DNA of 64,000 nucleotides from Sarcophilus harrisii (lineage: Eukaryota > Chordata > Mammalia > Dasyuromorphia > Dasyuridae), in contig NC_045426.1 of NCBI RefSeq assembly GCF_902635505.1, positions 329,582,374 through 329,646,373 of the forward strand, read 5' to 3'. A program made the position numbers and the translations under genes. Below are positions 46,425-54,220 of this stretch, one piece after another. Position 1 is the first letter of the stretch. Each line of letters begins with the position of its first letter. The notes under the pieces were generated by a model, which saw only the letters and a program-made list of their open reading frames with translations, was not told the origin of the DNA and ran no database searches.

Positions 46425-47199
46425 CCAACCATTTTGGAGAGTAGTTTGGAACTATGCTCAAAAAGTTATCAAACTGTGCATACCCTTTGATCCAGCAGTG
46501 TTACTACTGGGCTTATATCCCAAAGAGATTATAAAGAAAGGGAAAGGGACCATGTGCACGAATTTTTGGGCGCCCTTTGAGGGTAAAACTGAAACTGAAT
46601 GGATGTCCATCAGTTGGAGAATTAATAAATTTGGTATATGAATAATGGAATATTACTGTTCTTAAGAAATGACCAAAGGATGATTTCAGAAAGGCCTGGG
46701 AGACTTACACGAATGATGGATGAAATGAGGGACCAGGGATCATTTAACTTCAACAAAAATATGATGACCAGTTCTGATGGACCAGGCCATCCTCAGCAAC
46801 GAATCAACCAAATCATTTTAAAGGAGCAGAATGAACTGAACAGCTATGCCCAGAAAAGAACTCTGGGAGATGATAAAACCAACATTGAATTCCCAATCCC
46901 TATATTTATAATATGATTTTTGATTTCCTTCCGCTAATTGTACAATATTTTAATCTGATTTCTTTTGTACAGCAAAATAACTTTGGTCATGTATACTTAG
47001 TGCAATTTATATTTTAATGTATTTAAATCTACTTATCCTGCATCTAGGGAGGGGGGGGAAGGGAAAATTAATAAGAGGTTTAATTGTTAATCCTGTAAAG
47101 TTACCCATGCATATATCCTGTAAATAAAAGGCTATTAAATTTAAAAAAAAAAAAAAAAAAAGAAAGAAAGAAAGTTAATATAGTCAAAAAAAAAAAAAA
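46425..47199 (+). mobile_element. 5'-truncated L1 with perfect 16-bp target duplication
   Basis: 'gaaacaggcattaagt' occurs at 46409-46424 and 47200-47215. The body begins 'ccaaccattttggagagtag' and carries the same ORF2 tail and 3' UTR as the 5.8 kb copy, ending 'ttacccatgcatatatcctg', then two A-rich tracts. Compared with the 5.8 kb copy it has many 1-3 bp losses between about 46550 and 47110. Confidence 0.92.
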
Positions 47200-47327
47200 G
47201 AAACAGGCATTAAGTGGCAGAGAATATCAAAAGATGAACTCATATTGGCCTTTGTTTATCCAGTCAATTTTCTTCATTAAAGAAACTTCCCTCTCTGACT
47301 CACTACTCTGTATACGGTATCAACAGA

Positions 47328-47512
47328 GGTCCTGGAGTATAATGGAAAGAGTGATAGATCTGGAGTCAGAAGACTCCAGTTTCAATCCTGTTTCCATTTC
47401 TTAAAAAATGGTATAACTTAAGAAAAGTCACTTAATAGGGCCTCAGTTTTATCATCTGGAAGATGAGGGAACTGAACTACATGATCTCTAAGATCTTTTC
47501 CAGTTCTTGATG
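47328..47512 (+). mobile_element. MIR/THER-type SINE
   Basis: 'gagtataatggaaagagtga', 'agatctggagtcagaagact', 'ggcctcagttttatcatctg', 'tgatctctaagatcttttcc'. Typical THER-like tail. Confidence 0.8.
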
Positions 47513-48090
47513 AAGAATAAAGTGATTCTTCATCACTGCTATATAAAAAAAAGCACTTATAGTGATTTCAAAATTCATTTTTTATTAAAATAAGTACCAA
47601 CTCAAACAAAATTACATTCTTCTGGTTATTTTCTCAGGAAAAGACATACTTTATTATATATGACTAGCCTATAAAACCAAAATAAAGCAGAAGGTACCAC
47701 AAATCCAACAAATCATAGTTTTTAAGATTACTATAATTTGTTTCTAGAGATTATCACAATTGCTTCCTTTGCTTTCTCTATGCTGACCAAGAAAGAAATA
47801 TACATTGAAGCAGCTATAGTTTCAAAATTCAGATGTTCTTGCTCTGTTGAATATCCTATACTGAACATTTTAATAAATAAAATTTTGTTTTACCTGTGCA
47901 AGAAAAATAAAAAAACACAAAAGCAGGAAAATAATCAGCTAATTCTGCAAATTATATAATAACCAATTGTCTTGTGAATTTTCAAAATGTCATATATATA
48001 AATATTTGTTATATTTCATATCTGATTTTTTAAAAATATAGTTTACTATATATGTATTATATACTTCACTGAAGAAGCAGAATTGTCATA
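47513..48090. other. Unassigned AT-rich sequence
   Basis: No gene or named repeat. Confidence 0.5.
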
Positions 48091-48120
48091 ATGGTAGAGA
48101 ATGGTAGAGAATGGTAGAGA
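48091..48120. repeat. 10-bp tandem repeat, three units
   Basis: Three exact copies of 'atggtagaga'. Confidence 0.95.
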
Positions 48121-48154
48121 ATGCCCAAGAAGAGAAGCCAAAGAAATTTTCAAT

Positions 48155-48222
48155 CAATATATTCTCTTAAAATCTACTGGCTATGTGACCCTGGATAGGT
48201 GAACTTAATTCTCAGAGACCTA
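48155..48222 (+). mobile_element. SINE fragment
   Basis: 'ctactggctatgtgaccctg' then 'gataggtgaacttaattctc' is the central part of the tRNA-headed SINE. Confidence 0.55.
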
Positions 48223-48227
48223 GGCCG

Positions 48228-48368
48228 GGGCTGTCAAACTATTGGAATCTGATTAAAATGTAATTGGGAACTGTTTAACAAAATAATTAAAAATCCATTA
48301 CAATGTAAATAAAAATATTAACATATGGTTCCACTAGTATCTGTTTTTATTTGAGTTTACCACCACAG
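48228..48368 (-). mobile_element. Non-autonomous hAT-like element, copy D, antisense
   Basis: 'ggggctgtcaaactattgga' at the left and 'ttgagtttaccaccacag' at the right are the inverted termini. 'aatctgattaaaatgtaatt' is the complement of the 'aattacattttaatcagatt' tract seen in copies B and C. Confidence 0.65.
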
Positions 48369-48699
48369 CACTAGGCAATTCTTTTAAGACTTTAACTTGC
48401 AAAGAAGATACCATCTTACATTAGCAGAAAGTTTCTTTACCTGGGAGTTTTTAGGTCCAGTTTCTATCCCTCTATGGTTTAATCAAAATATATAATTCAG
48501 CATGTGTTTAGATAGAGTAACATTTACTTATTGATAACATAACCATATTTTACACACACATACAATTACTAAAAAAAAAATCTACTTTTAAAAAGCATAA
48601 AACATCAGATGTTTACTGGAAAGAATTAATAAGAATTTATTTTCATTTCAAGTAGCTTCAAGAACAGATCTAATCTCACAGGATTATGATAAAATTATG

Positions 48700-49350
48700 A
48701 TTAAAAAATAAAAGTCCAATAAAATCTGAGTCACTCAAAATCCCTCACTGGTTTCCTACTGAACTAAGTTAAAACATTTTAACCTAACAATCCAAGCCTT
48801 ATTTTTTTTTTAAAGAAATCTTTTCCCCCAAGACATAAATTGTTTAAGCATTTCTACCTTACATCATTTTCAGTTTCACAAAATATTTTAAAATGTATTC
48901 AGGTTTTCTAAAGGGGGGAAATAGGAGGGGTAGTAAAATATAATTTAATTAATATGGACTACTCCCTGTCCCCCTACCACATCTCAAGCTCTCCAAACTC
49001 TTATACATCTTTGATCACATTATTTCCTGATAATCTAGAATGCTTTCATTAAAACTCCATTTTAGTTATATTCTATTTGTTCTTTAAGGCCAATCAAATG
49101 CAAACTACTTCATGAAAGAATTGGTCCTCCTTCCCCCTTCACAAATTATCTTTCACCTTTCTGGTGTTCATATAGAACTTGATGTGAATCTTTCCATACA
49201 CTTATTTAACAGCTTTTTTCAAAGGTGTTTCATCTCCCCAACTAAATTGTGGATATCAGGGATGGCAGAGACTGTTTTATTTAATATTTTCATCTTCCCC
49301 AGAATTTGTCACAATATCCCGCACAGAGCAGATACATTATAAATGCTGAC
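48700..49350 (+). mobile_element. L2 LINE 3' part
   Basis: 'caaaatccctcactggtttc', 'aaggccaatcaaatgcaaac', 'ctccccaactaaattgtgga', 'tatcccgcacagagcagata' are in L2 order. Confidence 0.65.
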
Positions 49351-49884
49351 CATGCCTAAAGATCAAACAATTGGGCATCATATGAATTTAGGGATATAAG
49401 GGAAATTAAATAATCATCTCTAAGAAGTCTTAGTTCCAATACTATCTATACTTGCAAATTAATCCAACTTCTCAATTATTACTGGAATCTCTCATATCTA
49501 ACTAGGTTTCCTTTTAAGAAGCACAATGAGCTAAGGAGTTGCCAACTGAATGAACTGAATCAGACAAGTCACAAGTGAAGAGTCATGGAGCAAAATAAGT
49601 AACTTGATGTACCTAAGATACAGTGAACATAAAACAATTACTATCATCCTACAGAAAGTAGTAACCCAACCACCCAATGAGAAAATCTTACCCTGAGTTA
49701 CTTATGCTAAGAGAAATATGAAAGAAATAAGTGACAAATAACATGCAATTTTGGAATTTATTGGAATGATAGAATAAGTATTCGGAAGTAAGAATAGCCT
49801 TATTTCAGGTGGCACAATCCTATCAAAATATGACAATAAAAGTTTGACAACAGCCTAAGTAGGCAAGGATTTTTTTTTTTTTCA
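49351..49884. other. Unassigned sequence
   Basis: No gene or named repeat. Confidence 0.5.
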
Positions 49885-50110
49885 TACTTGAAAGAAAACT
49901 GGGTTTGGAGGCAAGTGAAAACTAGGTTGGAATCCAGTCTAGCACTTACTAATTCTTGATCACAGGCAAGTCACCCTCTGAATTATTTTCTCAACAATTA
50001 AATGTGGATGACAATAACTACAAAGGATTACACTAAAGATCAACTAAGATAATATGTAAAGAAACTTCACACTACAAACTGTTATGTCGATTACTCTGTA
50101 AAATAAAGGG
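49885..50110 (+). mobile_element. MIR SINE
   Basis: 'aactgggtttggaggcaagt', 'atcacaggcaagtcaccctc', 'caacaattaaatgtggatga', ending in 'actacaaactgttatg'. MIR order. Confidence 0.6.
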
Positions 50111-50221
50111 TTATAAATATTCATTTTTAATTTAATTAAAGTAAGCTAATCTGATTATATGCTGAGGCCCCTTCTACTTACACAATTCTCTTCTCTATAC
50201 TAATTTGTATGGTTAACATCT

Positions 50222-50404
50222 TTTTTTTTTTATTTAATAGCCTTTTATTTACAGGATATATGCATGGGTAACTTTACAGCATTAACAACTGCCAAACCTC
50301 TTGTTCCAATTTTTTACCTCTTACCCCCCCCACCCCCTCCCCTAGATGGCAGGATGACCAGTAGATGTTAAATATATTAAAATATAAATTAGATACACAA
50401 TAAG
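50222..50404 (-). mobile_element. Very short young L1 3' end, with 17-bp target duplication
   Basis: 'ttgtatggttaacatct' occurs at 50205-50221 and 50405-50421. The insert reads backwards: T run, 'atagccttttatttacagga', 'tatatgcatgggtaacttta' and 'cccctcccctagatggcagg', the same 3' UTR as the 5.8 and 46.4 kb copies. Confidence 0.93.
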
Positions 50405-50421
50405 TTGTATGGTTAACATCT

Positions 50422-50800
50422 GAAAACTTTCGCCAATTAATAAATCAGTCGAAAAATCTTTTCCCCGAGACTTTTTCACATCATTTTAGGAATTCTGCAT
50501 GCACATCTCAATTTTGCCTATTTTTTTTTTCAGAAATGGATTTTGATCCTTCGGAAGGGGAGGAGGGCATGGAAATAAAAGTATTTTTAAACCTCTTTAG
50601 GGTGCAGTTAGGTAAGAAAAATACGTGGAAATTGTCAGATGCTTCTCCACATATCCACCCACCAGATACCATCAGAGCCTGCGTGGGGGAGTCTCCCCGA
50701 TCTTGCCTGACAGCCTCCCTAACTTTCTTTGAGGTCTGGAGCTAGTTAGTGATCCCACTGGCCCGTCATGGTATTTTCAGTTAACAAAGCAGTTACTCAA
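50422..50800. other. Transition from AT-rich intergenic DNA to the CpG-rich promoter block
   Basis: No gene recognised. The 69-codon ORF at 50536-50745 has no recognised domain. Confidence 0.5.
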
Positions 50801-50867
50801 CAAGGGGGGGGAGGGAAAGGGGGGAAGCTACAAAGGAGGAGCAGTCGCGCAGCCGCTGCTGCACCCG

Positions 50868-50930
50868 TGATGTCAGGGCAGGATGAGCCCCGGGCCGCCA
50901 CCGCCACCTCCTCGGCTCCTCCGTGACGTC
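50868..50930. promoter_or_regulatory. Upstream CRE-like sites
   Basis: 'tgatgtca' (50868-50875) is one base from the palindromic CRE, and 'tgacgtc' (50924-50930) is a strong half-site. Both are in the upstream GC-rich block, about 2.3 kb from the CRE cluster. Confidence 0.45.
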
Positions 50931-51389
50931 CGGCCAGGGGGTATCCCCAAACTGTCAGGAAGAGGCGGCGGCAGCCCGGGTAGCTGCTGCTGCTGCGGCT
51001 GCGGCTGCTGCTGCGGCTGCGGCTCCGCCCCCACGAGCCGCCACCTCGGGCCATCCCGGAGTCCCGCCTGCGCCCCACCTCCTCCCGCGGGGCCTCACAC
51101 AGATTCCCACTCACAATGTGTGCGTGTGCGTGTGCGTGTGCGCGTACAAATATCCGGGCGCCCATAAGCCCGGGTCACTGGACCAGATTGACAAAAATGG
51201 CGAATGTCGCCGGGCGCGTACGCCTCTCCCCACCCCACCTCCACACACACACACACACACACCTCCGGGGAGCTCCCGAGGCCCTCAGGGCCGGGGTCAG
51301 GGCGCCCCCTCCCTGTGGGTTCTCATCAGGAGTGAACGGGCCTAGGGGGGGAGGGGAAGGGCAGGGAGCGCGCGCCGAGGCCCACGGGT

Positions 51390-51560
51390 CTAAAAATAAC
51401 TGCCCACTGCTATATTTGGTTCGGCCGGATCACAGCCCGGCCCGCGCCTGAATGGAGCAAGTGAGGAGGGAGCTGGGGGGAGGGGGGTGACGGAGGGGAA
51501 CCTACTCCGCTATCTCCGGCGCGCGGCGGCGGCAGGGCCCGGGCCAACTGCTAAATTTAG
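51390..51560. promoter_or_regulatory. MEF2-type and CArG-like sites
   Basis: 'ctaaaaataa' (51390-51399) and the palindrome 'ctaaatttag' (51551-51560) fit the MEF2 consensus YTAWWWWTAR. 'ctatatttgg' (51410-51419) is a near match to the CArG box. MEF2 is a known activator of the related gene NR4A1. The link to NR4A3 here is inference. Confidence 0.45.
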
Positions 51561-53002
51561 AAACCTCGCCTGCGTCAATCACGCGCCTCCCGTGCGTCAG
51601 CGCCTAGCTGCTCTCGGTCCGACTCCCTTTGAATAGATACAATGTAGCAGCGCCCTCCACCAGTCCCCGGATTGGTAGCAGCGAGAAAGAGGGCGGCGTT
51701 CCACGGTACTGGGCTGCCTTCCGAGCTTTCTCCCACACTAGACTCCCCGGCTGCCCTCCCAGTTTGAGAAAAGAAAGAAGAGGGCGAGGAGGCTGGAATA
51801 TATACATATATGTATGTATGTATTTCCAGGTTCCTGTCCCCTCCCGAATCTTGTCTGAAGGAGTCCTGAAATGAAATATGCTGCCTCCGTTTCTCAGGCT
51901 AAAATGGTGACATGTTAAAGAGATGTAATTTCAACTCTCATTCAAGCAGGGAACCACGGGGATGGTCACCGAGTGTGCGGACTTACCTAGACAACCACGA
52001 TCCACAGCATTTGGTCCAAAAGATTGTTTGAATATTGAACAGTCGGAGTCCAATCTCGGGACACTTGGTGTATTTTTCTCAGCGAGAAATTCATTCTCAA
52101 AACAATTTCCAGGGGATAGGGATGGAGGGAAGAGTCTCACATTCACTGGGTCAATAGCTATTTGTACGTAATTCCATAACACAGTGGGACTATATATCCA
52201 TACCAAATTCTCAAACGAATAACTGCTACAAATCGTATCACAATGTTCTAATTTGGGGACAAACAGAAGAAACTCATTTCCAATATGCAAAAAACAAGTG
52301 TCAGCTATGTGTTCCGTTTTTGAAGTGGTCTGGGGGTGTGTGTGTGTGTGTGTGTGTGTGAAACAAGATACCAGCTCAGTTAAATCATACGTGTTCTGTG
52401 CTTGTGTTTTCAATGATTTTAATGCTAACGGCTAGACAAGAAATAACGTACTGTAATGAAATAAAACCTCACCCTGACTGTAACCCTCACACTGTGCAAA
52501 ATACGCACCAGAGTCTGGAGAAAGGATTGCTAATTAACCCTTTTTGCTGAGGGCTGGAGAGTAAATAATACAATAAGATAGTAAATAACTTCCAAAGAAG
52601 TCATTAAATGAGGACGAAGCTTCACAACAAAAGGGCCATTTAACTATAGTGACCAACCCCTGTGCATCATCCACTGCTAGGTAGGATCTCTCAGTGAAAC
52701 TGGATGGCAAATCCTTCACTTTATGAAGCATTGTTCCCCTTTTCACCAGGTTTCCTGGACACTCTGGGCAGTCCTGGAGTCGTGTCAACACGTCTTCTCT
52801 ACCTTTATTCCGCCCCAACCCAAGCAACCTACGCTGACAGTCTCTGCCTAGAAGCAAAGACGAGCGATCTTCTGACAGAGTCCAAAAAGCGAACGTGTTC
52901 TGCAGAGGTTGGCAGCCACCGACTAAGATCTCTCAGAGTGACAAGCAGCTGTGCTAGGCTTCCATTGTAAAACAGCGAGTGACTGGAATACGCGCGTGAG
53001 CC

Positions 53003-53003
53003 C

Positions 53004-53062
<59 letters not shown>
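53003..53062. repeat. (CT)n(CA)n microsatellite just upstream of the core promoter
   Basis: About 12 CT units pass into about 18 CA units and end some 55 bp before the CRE cluster. A (GT)n run also lies at 52336-52360. Confidence 0.95.
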
Positions 53063-53063
<1 letters not shown>

Positions 53064-53115
53064 CCTTACTCACACACGCGGAACCGGCCGGGGTGAGGGG
53101 AGGGGAGGAGGAGGG

Positions 53116-53207
53116 TGACGTGAGCGTCCCATGGCGTCACCATTGACGTCTCGCATTCCAGGAGCTCTATGGAGAGGCCGCTAGGGCTCCTGTGGCATAA
53201 ATGACGT
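53116..53207 (+). promoter_or_regulatory. NR4A3: CRE cluster and TATA-like box: core NR4A3 promoter
   Basis: Four CRE half-sites lie in 92 bp: 'tgacgtga' (53116), inverted 'cgtca' (53135), 'tgacgtc' (53144) and 'tgacgt' (53202). A TATA-like 'cataaatg' at 53196 overlaps the last. NR4A genes are classic immediate-early targets of cAMP/CREB signalling, so this cluster fits the expected induction. Transcription probably starts within some tens of bases downstream, about 53220-53240. Confidence 0.7.
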
Positions 53208-53351
53208 TCGGAGAGAGCAAGCGAGCGCGCAGCCGGGAGAGCAGAGTCTCCTGCCTCCCCCCAGCTTGCAGCACCTCTCCCTCTCCTCACACAAACGCAC
53301 ACACGCTGACACATACACACTCTCATCCCCAGATACACACACCCAGAAGCG

Positions 53352-53407
53352 CACACTGCATACACACTCCACACGCTCACACACTGCATACACACTCCAC
53401 ACGCTCA
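53352..53407 (+). repeat. Exact 28-bp tandem duplication in the 5' UTR
   Basis: The unit beginning 'cacactgcatacacactcca' is repeated perfectly at 53352-53379 and 53380-53407 within a CA-rich UTR stretch. Confidence 0.95.
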
Positions 53408-53634
53408 CACACCTCTCCGACAGAGCTTTTCGGTGCACAGCCGCGCCGGCGAACCCCGCCTCCGGCTCACATTGTCACCCTGACAGGAGCAGCGGAAACT
53501 GCAGCGGGAATAACAGAGGCTACGGCAGCGGCAGCAGCGGCGCGGCTGCATTTTTCCCTGGGTTTATTCCTTATTCCTGGCTCAGGAGCAGCAGGAGCCA
53601 GGGCGCCCACTGAGCTCCTCTTCCGTGCTTTCCC

Positions 53635-53772
53635 ATGAGTTGGGATCGCAGCATCTCCTGCGAGTCCGCAGTCTCTGGGAGTTCCTCAGTTTGTACAAGT
53701 CAGCCCTTCCGGGACCTCGGCTACTACTCCCCCATGAAGATTTCGGGGCAGTCCTCTATAAACTCGATATAA
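53635..53772 (+). CDS. Upstream ORF (45 codons) in the probable first exon
   Basis: ATG at 53635, stop TAA at 53770. The peptide begins MSWDRSISCESAVSGSSSVC and ends YYSPMKISGQSSINSI. It closes 26 nt before the candidate donor, so the whole ORF would be in exon 1. No known function. If translated, it could lower or time NR4A3 translation, as uORFs in immediate-early genes can. The reading is plain; any biological role is inference. Confidence 0.35.
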   Translation: MSWDRSISCESAVSGSSSVCTSQPFRDLGYYSPMKISGQSSINSI

Positions 53773-54113
53773 AGACGGAACCGCCACAGCAGCCAAGTAC
53801 GTATGAGATTCGCAGAGCTATTTAGGGGAGTTGCTAAAAGTTGTTCGGAGGGCTCTCTGGTAGCTACTGATTTTGACAACTTTTTGTGGTTTTCTCCTCT
53901 TCGCTCCCCGCAAGTGAGTCGTTTTGTAAGCAGTCCCGAGAGCTCTAATCTGAAACTTTTACCCCCTAGGAGTCCCGCTGGGTTATTAGGAGTTCGTGTG
54001 ATTTCCTGCCCCTTTTGGAGAGGCTTTTTCTTTAACAAAGAGGAGGACCAGGATTTGTGCAATAGCAACTCCTGCGATATTATTCAGGGTATTTTCAGGC
54101 TCTGGTTGTTGTC

Positions 54114-54129
54114 ATGGAAATGATGCTCT

Positions 54130-54166
<37 letters not shown>

Positions 54167-54200
54167 CGGGAGTTGCAGCTCCGGTGATGAATGGCAGTAA
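54114..54200 (+). CDS. Short ORF carrying a CGG-encoded 12-alanine tract
   Basis: ATG at 54114 gives MEMMLS, then 12 Ala (GCG x11, GCC), then GSCSSGDEWQ and a stop. The underlying repeat is (CGG)12 at 54130-54165. It lies in the first intron, or in the 5' UTR if a downstream donor is used. It may simply be an incidental frame through a repeat. Confidence 0.25.
54130..54165 (+). repeat. (CGG)12 trinucleotide repeat
   Basis: Twelve uninterrupted CGG units. CGG repeats in 5' regions are known to be length-variable in mammals. Confidence 0.97.
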
Positions 54201-54220
54201 TTTTCCTTCTTTAAGTAGGC

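Larger units (their letters stand above)
53225..53798 (+). other. NR4A3: Probable NR4A3 noncoding first exon
   Basis: The start is inferred from the TATA-like box, and the end from a candidate donor at 53799 ('ccaa|gtacgtatg'). The exon would be a GC-rich 5' UTR with an exact 28-bp tandem duplication (53352-53407) and a uORF. The donor lacks the usual G at the last exon base; a later donor ('cagag|gtaatt' near 54363) is a competitor. Exact borders need transcript data. Confidence 0.5.
50800..54220. promoter_or_regulatory. NR4A3: Broad CpG-rich promoter region of NR4A3
   Basis: GC- and CpG-rich blocks lie at about 50820-51720, 53080-53620 and 54120-54180, with less GC-rich DNA between, in strong contrast to the AT-rich flanks. 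They sit 5-8 kb upstream of the first coding exon of NR4A3, where noncoding first exons of this gene are expected. The GC-rich ORFs on both strands (proline, alanine, cysteine or histidine-threonine runs) are composition artefacts. Confidence 0.85.

Noticed and set aside
50797-51451. Several 94-140 codon ORFs in the CpG-rich block
   Set aside because: GC-rich DNA has few stops; the peptides are Cys, Pro, Ala or His-Thr runs from trinucleotide and CA repeats, with no domain.
53066-53638. ORFs of 85-145 codons on both strands around the core promoter
   Set aside because: They cross the promoter and CA-rich leader, overlap each other in opposite directions and encode repeat-like HTHT or VCV runs.
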